DNA of 64,000 bases from an uncultured Prevotellaceae bacterium (GTDB lineage: Bacteria > Bacteroidota > Bacteroidia > Bacteroidales > Bacteroidaceae). Made by a program: the position numbers and the translations under genes. This document shows, piece by piece, positions 36,859 to 46,662 of the stretch. The stretch is from assembly GCA_900314715.1 (NCBI GenBank), contig OMWI01000009.1, positions 19,936 to 83,935 on the forward strand. Reading direction: 5' to 3'. The notes beneath the pieces are model-generated. The model saw only the letters and a program-made list of their open reading frames with translations, had not been told where the DNA came from and ran no database searches. How positions within the stretch are numbered: position 1 is the stretch's first letter; the number at the start of each line of letters is the position of its first letter.

Positions 36859-39447
36859 TTAAAAGGTCACTCGCATCATAAAACGTATACCACTCTTATG
36901 AGCAGTCGGTAACTCATTGTAAGTCAATCGGCGCACATATTCTATATGAAGCAACTTGAAGATGTTATGGATACCTGCCACTACCTCTACGTATGGTTTC
37001 TTGGAATCCATCACATAACAACCATTGGGGAAAGCCATCAACACATCGCTATTCGCATTTTGTACAAGGAAAGGATTGTTTTTGTCTGTTAATGAACCCC
37101 AAAAACATTTCACACCGATATATTCGCGCCATTTCAATTTCTTAAGCAAGGGTATTCTATTGAATATCTTGCCATTCATATCCCATGATATGTCAATACT
37201 TGCGAAGCGGTCGTTGAGGAATTCCATATTGTTAACCAAGCAGAACGACTCGTCTTCCACGATATAAGAGAGGTTGGCGGGAGGCATAATCAACAACGGA
37301 TAAGGTACTTGATTCCATTGAATACCACCTTTGACAAAGGCGTCTATCTTTCCCCACGACTTCATCCAAAAACGCTTATAGATAGATAGCTCCGTAAAAT
37401 TGAACTTATAATCGCCACCCAAGAAATTCTTCAAACCGATTGTATGACCAACGGTAAAGACGGGAGCATCGAGATTAACGGGAACACGACGTTGTTTGGT
37501 ATTGATATATGTTCTTCCTGGAGCAATCTGGAATTCCAACCGTGCTTCCGTAGTGCGGATTTTCCCGTTGTGCAAATACTTGTTTAAGTTTTCATCATTT
37601 ACATCAGGAATAGACAATCCACTATTCAACGGATGGAAGAACAATGCCGCACATGCCTCATTCTCTTCTGTCTTCAAGGATGCGGTGGTCTTAAATCCCC
37701 ATTCCTCTTCACGTTCAAACGACAATTGTTGACGATTGTAGAACATCATCTTATCTACTTTCGCCCATTTGAAAGCCGTGAATACATTATCCTTATCCGT
37801 ATGTACAAACTTATCGGATGGTGAGGTTATATCATAAGTTGAGGTGAAGGTAATAGTGCGTTTGGGGAACTCACGTGGCAAATAGTCTTTCTTATTGAAT
37901 GAATAAGTAAGTTCTGCCTTATAATAATTCTTCTTGCTTCTCCATCCTCTTGCCAAATAACCAGAAAGGAACCAATGCGGATTTAAGTTGGCGGTTGTCT
38001 GAGCACTAATACGATTACGAATGCCATCAATAAAATTACTCGTCATGATTGTATTCATAGGTCCAAAATCAACCTTGCTCGGATGGTTTACGTCGCCCGT
38101 CTCAACAAAGTTCTCTATCAATGCCTTGACACCAAACAATATATACTTAAAACCTTTCAATTGTTCGATACGATGAATAAACGCGTCCATCGACGATTCA
38201 CTCTTCGTCAATTCCACGGTACGATATTGATTCCAGAAAGCCTCATCACGCATCATGGCATTTGCCTCTCGCTTTTCTTTCGTCTTTCCCCTGAACAATA
38301 TCTTCGGCAATTCGTCGAAAGCATAGTCACTTAATCGCGTCGTTCGGATAACTATCGCCTTCGATATAAGTTTGCTGACTGACATTTCAACAATCATGTC
38401 ATCAACAGACAAAGCCCATTCTCCATTGGCAAGTCGTTCATATTCTTGCTTTACTTGTAGATTATCCACGAAATTCACGTCACTACGCATGGGAATGGTG
38501 AGGTTGCAACGCTTGACATGTAAGGATGAATCCGTCAACACAAACAATTCTCCACGGAAGCCGAAGTCTTGTTGGTTGTTGGGAATGAATTGTAAATGAT
38601 AACACAAGTCGCGTCCAACGTAAACGGTATCTTCTATATAGAAACGATAAAACGCAATCGCATCCTTACCGATAGGACTTGTAAAGGGGTATTGCAACAA
38701 ACGAACTTGGTCTTCATAAATATCAATGTCGGTAAACACATCCTTCAATACAGTATTCAAGATGTCGCCCGTTTGCAAGAAATGATTGATACCCGTAGAG
38801 TTTTGTCCCTTGATAATATCTTTCTCGCTCTTAGGACTTTTGCGATAGATATGTTGGGTAACCGTCTCATCTACGGAGATAGGAAGAATCAACCTGTTAT
38901 TATATGGACAAAGTTCCACTTGATCCATCAACCATTTTCGTTTCCCCACAAAACCGCTATCTAATAAGTCGTTTGCCTGAATGTCATTAAAAGCCAGGGT
39001 TATTTTCTGATACTTATTATATTGATAGAAATCGTGATTACGTAAGTCCGTGCGTTTTTTGGCCGCAATCACACGCTTCATCAATTCTACCGCTGGATTG
39101 TCTTTCCTTGAATACTTTCCCCTCTTTTGTTTAATCACAACTTCGGCAAGTTGCTTTGTATCTGGCTGTAATTTTACATTATACCTATTGGGAATGTTGG
39201 TTCCAATCATGATACGTTTCGACTGATAGCCCACCGCACTATAAGTAAGATACCATCCATTATGTCGTTCTATCGAATAATGTCCATTAGCATCTCCACT
39301 CACGGCGATGTGGTTTCCCTTATACGATACACTTGGGTAGAGAATCGTATCACCAGTAGCCGCATCCGTTACAACTCCCTGAATCTGGGCGTGGAGTGAG
39401 AATGCCGAAACACAACATATAAAAAACAATATTACCCTTAATCTCAT
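36859..39447 (-). CDS. DUF5686 outer-membrane protein with carboxypeptidase-regulatory-like domain
   Basis: A signal peptide (MRLRVILFFICCVSAFSLHA) is followed by a CarboxypepD_reg-like domain (IQGVVTDAATGDTILYPSVSYKG ... YSIERHNGWYLTYSAVGYQ, about 20-105). The rest is a long DUF5686 region whose C-terminal half looks like an outer-membrane beta-barrel (alternating aromatic strands, ending SGIRFMMRVTF). I chose ATG 39447 over 39480 because the upstream gene ends at 39458 and the signal peptide then begins at residue 1. Function is unknown. Confidence 0.82.
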   Translation of the reverse strand: MRLRVILFFICCVSAFSLHAQIQGVVTDAATGDTILYPSVSYKGNHIAVSGDANGHYSIERHNGWYLTYSAVGYQSKRIMIGTNIPNRYNVKLQPDTKQLAEVVIKQKRGKYSRKDNPAVELMKRVIAAKKRTDLRNHDFYQYNKYQKITLAFNDIQANDLLDSGFVGKRKWLMDQVELCPYNNRLILPISVDETVTQHIYRKSPKSEKDIIKGQNSTGINHFLQTGDILNTVLKDVFTDIDIYEDQVRLLQYPFTSPIGKDAIAFYRFYIEDTVYVGRDLCYHLQFIPNNQQDFGFRGELFVLTDSSLHVKRCNLTIPMRSDVNFVDNLQVKQEYERLANGEWALSVDDMIVEMSVSKLISKAIVIRTTRLSDYAFDELPKILFRGKTKEKREANAMMRDEAFWNQYRTVELTKSESSMDAFIHRIEQLKGFKYILFGVKALIENFVETGDVNHPSKVDFGPMNTIMTSNFIDGIRNRISAQTTANLNPHWFLSGYLARGWRSKKNYYKAELTYSFNKKDYLPREFPKRTITFTSTYDITSPSDKFVHTDKDNVFTAFKWAKVDKMMFYNRQQLSFEREEEWGFKTTASLKTEENEACAALFFHPLNSGLSIPDVNDENLNKYLHNGKIRTTEARLEFQIAPGRTYINTKQRRVPVNLDAPVFTVGHTIGLKNFLGGDYKFNFTELSIYKRFWMKSWGKIDAFVKGGIQWNQVPYPLLIMPPANLSYIVEDESFCLVNNMEFLNDRFASIDISWDMNGKIFNRIPLLKKLKWREYIGVKCFWGSLTDKNNPFLVQNANSDVLMAFPNGCYVMDSKKPYVEVVAGIHNIFKLLHIEYVRRLTYNELPTAHKSGIRFMMRVTF

Positions 39448-39457
39448 TTCTAACAAT

Positions 39458-40168
39458 TTACAATAATTGTGCCAAATCATTGATAATCAAATCGGGAACA
39501 CGCTCATCATATTGCTTGTCATCCCATCCTTCACCTTTAAACCATGCTGCCTGACAACCCAACTTCACGGCTGGCTCAATGTCTTTATAGAAGCTATCGC
39601 CAACAACCATAATCTCTTGAGGTTTCATCGCAAGTGCCTCAACACCCAAAGCGAATATCCGAGGATTGGGTTTCCTAATCTTCACGACAGAAGACTCTAT
39701 CACTTGGTCAAACAAATGGTTAAGTTCAAACTCCTGAAGCACTTGGTTCATGTTGCCATAGAAATTGGTTACCAATACCATCGGATATTTCTTTCGCAAC
39801 TGTTCCAATACTACCTTGCTATGAGATATGATTTTCCTTACTTGTTCATAGACTTCATTCAACACGGCTTGATGCTTTCCCTTGAATTCCTCATCATCGG
39901 CACACCAGACATCATGTATGCACAATTGTTCCATCTCTATTCGAAGTTTCACCTCAAGTGTCTTGCGAAGCGTGAAGTTAGGCTGGATTATGACATTGTT
40001 TCCCAAGAAACGTTCTCCATAGACATACGCCGTGCGAAATTCTTCTTCCGTGATGGGAACACCTTGCCGTTGATACGCATGCCACAAGAACTTTCCCCAA
40101 TGGCAACCAGCCGTATCGATGGTTCCGCCAAAGTCGAAAATCAATCCTTTTATATCTTTATCTAACAT
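39458..40168 (-). CDS. HAD-superfamily hydrolase
   Basis: The protein has HAD motif I FDFGGTIDT, motif II VLVTNFYG, motif III KIRKPNPRIF and motif IV VVGDSFYKDIEPAVKLG. In motif I the second Asp of DxD is Gly, as in some HAD phosphatases such as YihX-like enzymes, so catalysis may be atypical. I chose ATG 40168, not 40219, because GGAGAG lies 6 bp upstream of it and the longer start would overlap the CDP-alcohol transferase gene. It may remove a phosphate from the product of that neighbour. Confidence 0.85.
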   Translation of the reverse strand: MLDKDIKGLIFDFGGTIDTAGCHWGKFLWHAYQRQGVPITEEEFRTAYVYGERFLGNNVIIQPNFTLRKTLEVKLRIEMEQLCIHDVWCADDEEFKGKHQAVLNEVYEQVRKIISHSKVVLEQLRKKYPMVLVTNFYGNMNQVLQEFELNHLFDQVIESSVVKIRKPNPRIFALGVEALAMKPQEIMVVGDSFYKDIEPAVKLGCQAAWFKGEGWDDKQYDERVPDLIINDLAQLL

Positions 40169-40179
40169 ATCGTTCTCTC

Positions 40180-41121
40180 CTATGTATCTGAAGACATCTC
40201 CTTTGACAACGAATGACACAATTTCTCATGCTGACGATGCATATATATATATAATGTGTACATCACCGTTATCTCGAAAAGAGGATAAATCCACGGTTTG
40301 TCTATCAGACACGAAATGTAAAGGCAAATCGCCCTGGTGTTGAAAGTCAATATATTCGTGAAGGGCATCAATGGACGAGAACCATCCAAGAACTTCGTCT
40401 TAATGGCATCAAGATTGATTCCCTGACGCACTTTGGTTTGGTATTCCTTGAAGAAGGATTGGAATTGAGGCGTCCTACGTTCTTGACTCCTACAATATTT
40501 GGCATAATTGTAGTAGAACAATTGCGGAATGAGATTCCCCTTTTTCTTTTCCTCTTCATAGATTGCATGTTGTTGTTGGGAGTTATCCAACTCGCTATTT
40601 TCCTTTCCCTTGAGGAAAAACAAGTGTATCTGACGATAATAGTCGCTCAACGAACTTTGTGGAGAGTGGCATAAGATACCGGCAACGGCCATCAAGAGCC
40701 AAGCCCACATTCCCCATTTCGTATCCGTGAATGGTATGTATTGGTCCATCAATCTAAAAGCCAATGCCGCATAGATGCAGATAAACCATATATCGCCAGA
40801 AAAACCATCCAGAATCCTACCAATCAAAGTTTTCTTCCCTGTCAGTCTTGCCATTTGTCCATCTGTACTATCACAGAAATTGGCAAACATCAAGAACAAC
40901 ACACCCATGATGTTGTGAGTCAAATCCCTAAAATAAAACATATAGCCTGCGCCAATGCCTAAGAAGATAGACAAGACTGTAATGACATTGGGATGAATAC
41001 CAAGTTTATTCCACAACAACGCAAAGACCAAGCCGATAGGACGAGTGAAATGCACGTCGAGCCACTCCTCCGTATCGTTTGACTTAAACGATTGTTGCAA
41101 CAATTCCTTAAACTTACTCAT
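40180..41121 (-). CDS. CDP-alcohol phosphatidyltransferase family membrane enzyme
   Basis: The 313-residue protein has several membrane segments and the family motif DSTDGQMAR-x8-G-x3-D (Asp84, Asp87, Gly88, Ala91, Arg92, Gly101, Asp105). The final Asp is at 110, one residue farther than the usual D-x3-D spacing. Enzymes of this family move a phospho-alcohol from a CDP-alcohol or CDP-lipid to an acceptor. It overlaps the ATP-grasp gene by 4 bp. A nucleotidyltransferase in the same operon could make its CDP-activated substrate, for example an inositol or other polyol headgroup. Confidence 0.9.
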   Translation of the reverse strand: MSKFKELLQQSFKSNDTEEWLDVHFTRPIGLVFALLWNKLGIHPNVITVLSIFLGIGAGYMFYFRDLTHNIMGVLFLMFANFCDSTDGQMARLTGKKTLIGRILDGFSGDIWFICIYAALAFRLMDQYIPFTDTKWGMWAWLLMAVAGILCHSPQSSLSDYYRQIHLFFLKGKENSELDNSQQQHAIYEEEKKKGNLIPQLFYYNYAKYCRSQERRTPQFQSFFKEYQTKVRQGINLDAIKTKFLDGSRPLMPFTNILTFNTRAICLYISCLIDKPWIYPLFEITVMYTLYIYMHRQHEKLCHSLSKEMSSDT

Positions 41122-41918
41122 TTCATTTTATCTTTTAAAAGTTTGGCTATCGCCTTCGCCGCATCTTCCCTGCATCTCGAAAAACTCGGCCAATCATTAA
41201 AGTCTATGATATAGATACGACCATCCTTGTCAATAATCGCATCTCCTCCATATATATCCAACGAGACAACGTCTGCCAGACGATGTACCTCGTTTATCAA
41301 GTACGATTCGTCGAAAGCGAAATGTTGCGCCTTACCGTTCACCAATTCATGGGAAAACTTGGTTAGTTGGTCATCGGTGGGATAATAATACCGAAAGAAA
41401 TGGTGACCAACACCATAAAACTTGATGATATCTCCCTTCACATGAGCTTGAACGACATAATCAGTAATGCCTCTCTTGGCAAAAGCGAGTTTGGCGTTTT
41501 CCAACGCTTCCTCATTCTCACAATAAACCACGTCATCTTCCTGTTGTGATGTTTGGTCTCCTCGTTTAATCCAATAGCCATATTCTCCCGACGATGGCGG
41601 CATTGGAATGTGATGAAGTTCCATCACGGTTTGCAGACAACTCTTGGCACAAGTAGCAACAGCCTTTCCGCTATTGACAACCATGCTTCCTCGTTCCTCG
41701 AAACGATTCAACAATTGAATGGTTCTTGGAAAGCGAGCCATCGACAAAATGACGTCTGCCTCAAACGACTCATCCAATTGCGCTTCGTCAACGATAGGAA
41801 TGTCCTTGCCAAGCAAGTCGCAAGTCGTTTGCAAGATAGCATTGTCTTTTTCAACGGAATTAGGAGAGAAACTACTATCCCTTCTAACCGCCAATATGTG
41901 ATATTTATTTTGTTTCAA
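41118..41918 (-). CDS. ATP-grasp (RimK/ITPK-like) protein
   Basis: The 266-residue cytoplasmic protein has ATP-grasp hallmarks: YVVQAHVKGDIIKFYGVG in the central domain, and DIYGGDAIIDKDGRIYIIDFNDWPSF near 230-255 with the metal-ligand Asp/Asn residues. The C-terminal DFNDWPSF resembles inositol-phosphate kinases of the ITPK group as much as amino-acid ligases of the RimK group, and I cannot separate these by eye. Its start overlaps the nucleotidyltransferase gene by 14 bp and its end overlaps the phosphatidyltransferase by 4 bp. Confidence 0.75.
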   Translation of the reverse strand: MKQNKYHILAVRRDSSFSPNSVEKDNAILQTTCDLLGKDIPIVDEAQLDESFEADVILSMARFPRTIQLLNRFEERGSMVVNSGKAVATCAKSCLQTVMELHHIPMPPSSGEYGYWIKRGDQTSQQEDDVVYCENEEALENAKLAFAKRGITDYVVQAHVKGDIIKFYGVGHHFFRYYYPTDDQLTKFSHELVNGKAQHFAFDESYLINEVHRLADVVSLDIYGGDAIIDKDGRIYIIDFNDWPSFSRCREDAAKAIAKLLKDKMK

Positions 41919-42639
41919 TGATATTGCCTTTCAAAAATTCATTCGCTACGATAATGTCCGAAGCGTGGTCTATATCGAGTATCTTGCTAAATGGATAGGC
42001 TTTTATCTTCAATCCATCGCGTATCAAACCACGTTGAAAGTTTCGCATTCTGCTCTCTCCCCTTTCCATACAGGTATGCAAGGTCTTCACGGCAATGGGC
42101 GTTAAGCCATAGATGCCACCAGAGATATACTTGCAATGTTCGTCTACATCGAAGAAACCAGTTACGTTCATTGCCTCGTCAGTGCCTACATACAAGGGCT
42201 TTTCATCCTCTACGTAATCCGTAACGCCCATCAATCCATCCACCTTTCCTATCTGTTGTTGAAAAGCCTGGACGTATGCGGCAAACTCTTCTTCATGGAA
42301 GATGGTGTCTACCGTCGTCAACACGAATGGCGAATCTTCCAAATACGAACTGAGTTCGTAAAAGCTATGCATGGAACTCGGCGTGCTCTTCACGATATAG
42401 CGCAACGGCACACGTTTGCCATACAATCCTTTTTCCTGTATCTCATCCAGATGACTACTAACAAGCGTAGTGAGATCGTTGCAAATCACCACTATCTCTT
42501 CGGCATCGAGACTCATGAAGACTCTTATCAACCTATCGATAAGATGTTCTCCATTGACTTTCACCAATGGTTTAGGCTCATTCACTCCCTCTTGGGATAG
42601 TCTCGAACCCTCACCAGCAGCTATGATAGCATATTTCAT
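41905..42639 (-). CDS. MobA-like/sugar-phosphate-type nucleotidyltransferase
   Basis: The 244-residue GT-A-fold enzyme starts KYAIIAAGEGSRLS and continues EPKPLVKVNGEHLIDRLIRV, a pyrophosphorylase signature. VLTTVDTIFHEEEF supplies the metal-binding Asp. It resembles cytidylyltransferases for polyol or inositol phosphates. It starts directly at the end of the PBP1A gene. In this operon it is the likely source of the activated alcohol used by the CDP-alcohol transferase; substrate not known. Confidence 0.85.
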   Translation of the reverse strand: MKYAIIAAGEGSRLSQEGVNEPKPLVKVNGEHLIDRLIRVFMSLDAEEIVVICNDLTTLVSSHLDEIQEKGLYGKRVPLRYIVKSTPSSMHSFYELSSYLEDSPFVLTTVDTIFHEEEFAAYVQAFQQQIGKVDGLMGVTDYVEDEKPLYVGTDEAMNVTGFFDVDEHCKYISGGIYGLTPIAVKTLHTCMERGESRMRNFQRGLIRDGLKIKAYPFSKILDIDHASDIIVANEFLKGNIIETK

Positions 42640-44952
42640 TTACTCAAATACTTCGTCAATACCAAATTCATCCATCTCATCATTCGATGATGCGCATGGA
42701 TCAAACTCTTCAGGGATATCGAATTTAGCATTGGGATTATATCCCAACGACCTATCTGCCAACACCTTTTTAATATATATAGCAAAGATAGGCAACGCCA
42801 TTGTCGCTCCCTGTCCCATACTGGTAGAGTTGAAGTGTATATCTCGGTCTTCACCACCTACCCAACAACCAGTAACGAGTTGCGGTGTGAGTCCCATAAA
42901 CCATGCATCAGAGTTGTTATTGGTAGTACCAGTCTTTCCGCCCAGTTCATTTTCCAGATTATACTTGAAACGCAGACGATGGGCAGTTCCGCTATTCACC
43001 ACCTCTTGCAACAAGACAAGCATCTTATAGGCACTCTCTGCACTAATCACCTCGTTCATGCGTGGTTGGAATTGGGTAATCAACGTGCCGTCGCTATCCT
43101 CAATCTTCGTTACGAACATAGGAGATACGCGAATACCGTGATTCACGAATGTAGTATAGGCGCTTACCATCTCTGCTACCGATACTTCGCATGGTCCTAA
43201 ACACAACGACATAGATGGGTGAATGTCGGGATTGTTGATACCGTAGTCATTCAACATCTGCACGAATTGTTGTGGATTCAAGCGACTCATCAAGTAAGCG
43301 GAAATCCAGTTGTTAGATTGAGCGAGTCCCCACTTCAACGTTACCATGGCACCATAGCGACTTCTACTTCCATTACGAGGTGTCCACGGTTTTCCTGCTA
43401 CCATATACGTACGCTGAACGTTTGGTGCCAAGTCGCATGGTGAAAATCCGTTCTCCATAGCGAGTGAATACAGATATGGCTTGATGGTAGAACCAACTTG
43501 TCTACGACCTTCCGTTACCATGTCGTACATGAAATGCGTGAAGTCAAGACCTCCAACGTATGCCTTTACTTGTCCGTTTACGGGGTCCATACTCATGAAA
43601 CCAGAACGAAGGAACGACTTGTAATAACGAATGGAATCCATAGGAGTCATCGTAGTATCTTTCTCGCCCTTATAGGTAAACACGCTCATACGCGTCTTGG
43701 TGTTGAAAGCGTGTTCGATTTCCATTTCACTCGCACCACCCGCTTTCATGGCTCTATATCGTTCACTCTGCCTGATGGCACGATTCATGATGCTATTGAT
43801 TTGTGCTTGTGAGATGTCACTGGTAAATGGCGCATTCTTCTTTGACTTGTTTGAGGCAAAGAATATGGGTTGGAGATACTTGGCTACATGTTGGTAAACG
43901 GCCTCTTCAGCATATCTTTGCATACGCGTATCGATGGTGGTATAAATCTTCAATCCATCGGTATATACGTTATAATTGCCGCCACCTTTCTTGAAGTTCT
44001 TATTACACCAGCCATAGAGCGGGTCGGTAACCCAAGCGATAGAGTCAATGACATATTGATTCTTCTTCCAACTGGGATAAGTAGACTTATCGGGTTTCTT
44101 TGCCATCATGTACTGACGCAAGAATTCCCTGAAGTATGGAGCCGTACCGTCCTTATGGTCTGTACGATGGAAATCCAACTTCAATGGTTCATTGCAAGCT
44201 TCCTCATATTCCTGTTTGGTAAGATGACCAGACTTCAGCATCTGCGCAAGCACTACATTACGACGCTCCTTGCTACGGTCGGGATAGCGAACGGGATTAT
44301 AGAGGGATGGATTCTTACACAATCCCACCAAAGTAGCCGACTCTACCAACGTCAATTGACTCGGTTCCTTATTGAAATAAGTCTTTGCGGCCGTCTTGAT
44401 TCCTACGGCATTGTGCAAGAAATCAAAGTAGTTTAGGTAATGAGCGATGATTTCTTCCTTGGTATAATATCGCTCCAACTTAATGGCAATCACCCACTCG
44501 ATGGGTTTTTGCAACAAACGTTCCAACTTGCTATGCGCTTTCTCAGAATAAAGTTGCTTGGCCAACTGTTGGGTTATCGTAGAACCACCACCTGCGTTTT
44601 CCCTACCTAAGATACCACGTTTGATGATAGCACGACCAAGCGCCTTGAAGTCAATACCTGAATGCATGTAGAAACGTTCGTCCTCCGTAGACACCAAAGC
44701 ACGCACTAAATGAGGCGAAAGATTGTTGTATGACACACAAATACGATTCTCTCGGTCAAAGTTATATGTACCCATCACCTGTCCGTCAGATGAATAGATT
44801 TGGGAAGCGGAACGGTTGATTGGATTCTGCAGGTCGTCCAAACCTGGCATATATCCAATAAAGCCAAACCAAATACCAAAAAATCCTATGACAGTAGCGA
44901 TGATTCCTACCGCCAAAGCTCCCCACAAAAAACGTATAAATGCTTTTCTCAT
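42640..44952 (-). CDS. Class A penicillin-binding protein 1A
   Basis: The 770-residue bifunctional peptidoglycan synthase has an N-terminal transmembrane helix (about 8-32). Its GT51 glycosyltransferase has EDERFYMHSGIDFKALGRAI and GGSTITQQLAKQL, near residues 90-140. Its transpeptidase has active-site Ser in GSTIKPYLYS, SNN in AQSNNWIS and KTG in LGGKTGTTNNNSDAW. It extends the glycan chain and crosslinks it at the outer face of the inner membrane. It is the first gene of a seven-gene operon and is divergent from pyrB. A TAATTTTG -7-like box (44976-44983, minus strand) is present but lacks a clear -33 element. Confidence 0.96.
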   Translation of the reverse strand: MRKAFIRFLWGALAVGIIATVIGFFGIWFGFIGYMPGLDDLQNPINRSASQIYSSDGQVMGTYNFDRENRICVSYNNLSPHLVRALVSTEDERFYMHSGIDFKALGRAIIKRGILGRENAGGGSTITQQLAKQLYSEKAHSKLERLLQKPIEWVIAIKLERYYTKEEIIAHYLNYFDFLHNAVGIKTAAKTYFNKEPSQLTLVESATLVGLCKNPSLYNPVRYPDRSKERRNVVLAQMLKSGHLTKQEYEEACNEPLKLDFHRTDHKDGTAPYFREFLRQYMMAKKPDKSTYPSWKKNQYVIDSIAWVTDPLYGWCNKNFKKGGGNYNVYTDGLKIYTTIDTRMQRYAEEAVYQHVAKYLQPIFFASNKSKKNAPFTSDISQAQINSIMNRAIRQSERYRAMKAGGASEMEIEHAFNTKTRMSVFTYKGEKDTTMTPMDSIRYYKSFLRSGFMSMDPVNGQVKAYVGGLDFTHFMYDMVTEGRRQVGSTIKPYLYSLAMENGFSPCDLAPNVQRTYMVAGKPWTPRNGSRSRYGAMVTLKWGLAQSNNWISAYLMSRLNPQQFVQMLNDYGINNPDIHPSMSLCLGPCEVSVAEMVSAYTTFVNHGIRVSPMFVTKIEDSDGTLITQFQPRMNEVISAESAYKMLVLLQEVVNSGTAHRLRFKYNLENELGGKTGTTNNNSDAWFMGLTPQLVTGCWVGGEDRDIHFNSTSMGQGATMALPIFAIYIKKVLADRSLGYNPNAKFDIPEEFDPCASSNDEMDEFGIDEVFE

Positions 44953-45066
44953 GTTGTCTTTATCAAAAATATCTGCAAAATTACAATTTTCTTTTAAAAT
45001 ATCATCATTATTCAGAAAAATATCAGTAACTTAGCACTCGAATTTACAACCGTTATCCAAAAGAAA

Positions 45067-46014
45067 ATGGAAAAACATAATTTTGTAACAATTGCTGACC
45101 TCTCCAAGGAGCGGATTTTGTACCTTATCAGTTTAATCCAAGAATTTGAAAAACATCCCAACAGGGAAATACTCAAAGGAAAGGTTGTGGCAACATTGTT
45201 CTATGAACCATCAACACGTACCCGACTCAGTTTTGAAACAGCAGCCAACCGCCTTGGAGCTCGCGTCATCGGCTTTTCTGATGCAAAGGCTTCCAGCGTA
45301 AGCAAGGGAGAGACACTCAAAGACACCATTCTCATGGTTTCTAATTATGCCGACGTGATTGCGATGAGGCATTTCATCGAGGGCGCCGCACAATATGCCA
45401 GCGAAGTGGCTCCCATCCCTATCATCAACGCAGGCGACGGCTCGCATGAACATCCTTCTCAATGCTTATTAGACTTGTATTCCATCTACAAGACGCAAGG
45501 TACTTTGGAAAACTTGAACATCTACTTGGTGGGAGACTTGAAATACGGAAGAACCGTACACTCGTTGATTACCGCCATGAGACACTTCAATCCCACGTTC
45601 CATTTCATTGCGCCCAAGGAATTGGCAATGCCCAACGAATACAAGCTCTATTGCAAGGAGCACGACATCAAGTATCAGGAGCATACGGCGTTCAACGACA
45701 AGGTGATTGCCGATGCTGACATCATCTATATGACGCGCGTGCAGAAGGAAAGATTCTCCGACTTGATGGAATACGAACGAGTGAAGAATGTCTATATCCT
45801 CCACAACGACATGTTGGGCAACGTGAAGCCCAATATGCGCATTCTACACCCGTTGCCACGCGTGAATGAAATCGCTTACGACGTTGACGACAACCCTCAT
45901 GCATATTATATCCAACAGGCACAAAACGGCTTGTATGCTCGTGAAGCGCTCTTCTGCTATGTTCTTGGAATCACCATCGACGACGTGAAGGCTGACAAGA
46001 CCATTATTAAATGA
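45067..46014 (+). CDS. pyrB: Aspartate carbamoyltransferase catalytic subunit
   Basis: The 315-residue enzyme joins carbamoyl phosphate and aspartate in pyrimidine synthesis. It has the carbamoyl-phosphate site [20 protein letters not shown], the [12 protein letters not shown] segment and [14 protein letters not shown] near 270. Length is normal. It is followed by pyrI, which is standard for ATCase holoenzymes. Its TGA stop is contained in the first unit of a 22-bp array that fills the pyrB-pyrI gap. Confidence 0.98.
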   Translation: MEKHNFVTIADLSKERILYLISLIQEFEKHPNREILKGKVVATLFYEPSTRTRLSFETAANRLGARVIGFSDAKASSVSKGETLKDTILMVSNYADVIAMRHFIEGAAQYASEVAPIPIINAGDGSHEHPSQCLLDLYSIYKTQGTLENLNIYLVGDLKYGRTVHSLITAMRHFNPTFHFIAPKELAMPNEYKLYCKEHDIKYQEHTAFNDKVIADADIIYMTRVQKERFSDLMEYERVKNVYILHNDMLGNVKPNMRILHPLPRVNEIAYDVDDNPHAYYIQQAQNGLYAREALFCYVLGITIDDVKADKTIIK

Positions 46015-46096
46015 TATATTTAGCTCGCCTAAACGATATGTTTACGCCTGCTAAACGATATATTTAGGAAGCATAAAGCATAACTTTGTAAAAAAC
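46009..46096. repeat. 22-bp tandem array, four units, between pyrB and pyrI
   Basis: Units start at 46009, 46031, 46053 and 46075, all AAA-N7-TTT-N9. The cores are TGATATA, CGATATG, CGATATA and GCATAAC. The first unit contains the pyrB stop codon. The last contains TAACTTTG, a -7-like box, 14 bp before pyrI. Confidence 0.82.
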
Positions 46097-46110
46097 CATA
46101 GAATAATTAC

Positions 46111-46569
46111 ATGGAAAAGAAGACAGAAAGACTGGTTGCCGCCATTAAGAACGGTACGGTTATTGACCATATTCCAGCAGAAAAGACCTATCACGTAGCT
46201 TCCCTGCTCGGACTTTTCGACATCAAGACCGAAGTGACTATCGGTATTAACTTCGCCTCTACGAAAGTGGGAAAGAAGGGAATCATCAAGGTGTCGGATA
46301 AATTCTTCACCAACGACGAGATTTCTCGCCTTTCGGTCGTTGCTCCTAAGGTCATTCTCAACATCATACAAGACTATGAGGTGGTAGAGAAGAAAACGGT
46401 GGACACGCCAGATGAACTACGGGGAATCATCAGATGCAACAATCCCGTATGTATCACCAACAACGAACCTATGCAAACGGTTTTCCGCGTCGTAGACAAG
46501 GAACATGGCGTTTGTAAATGCCATTATTGCGACAAAGAACAAGATATCAACAAAGTGGAACTGATTTAA
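46111..46569 (+). CDS. pyrI: Aspartate carbamoyltransferase regulatory subunit
   Basis: The 152-residue regulatory chain binds CTP/ATP in its N-terminal domain ([27 protein letters not shown], about 10-36). It contacts pyrB through a C-terminal zinc domain with four Cys (CNNPVC and CKCHYC, near 109-141). Size and motifs are normal. The 96-bp separation from pyrB is larger than usual and is filled by the 22-bp array. Confidence 0.97.
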   Translation: MEKKTERLVAAIKNGTVIDHIPAEKTYHVASLLGLFDIKTEVTIGINFASTKVGKKGIIKVSDKFFTNDEISRLSVVAPKVILNIIQDYEVVEKKTVDTPDELRGIIRCNNPVCITNNEPMQTVFRVVDKEHGVCKCHYCDKEQDINKVELI

Positions 46570-46582
46570 TCGTTCCACTTTG

Positions 46583-46612
46583 TTGACATTTCAAATAATA
46601 TTCGTAACTTTG
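46583..46612 (+). promoter_or_regulatory. Promoter of glyA
   Basis: TTG at 46583-46585, 19 bp, then TAACTTTG at 46605-46612 fits the Bacteroidetes consensus, 50 bp before the glyA start. Confidence 0.65.
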
Positions 46613-46662
46613 CAACTTCAAAATATTCTCACAAAGAAAGCATTATTCAAATTAAACATAAA

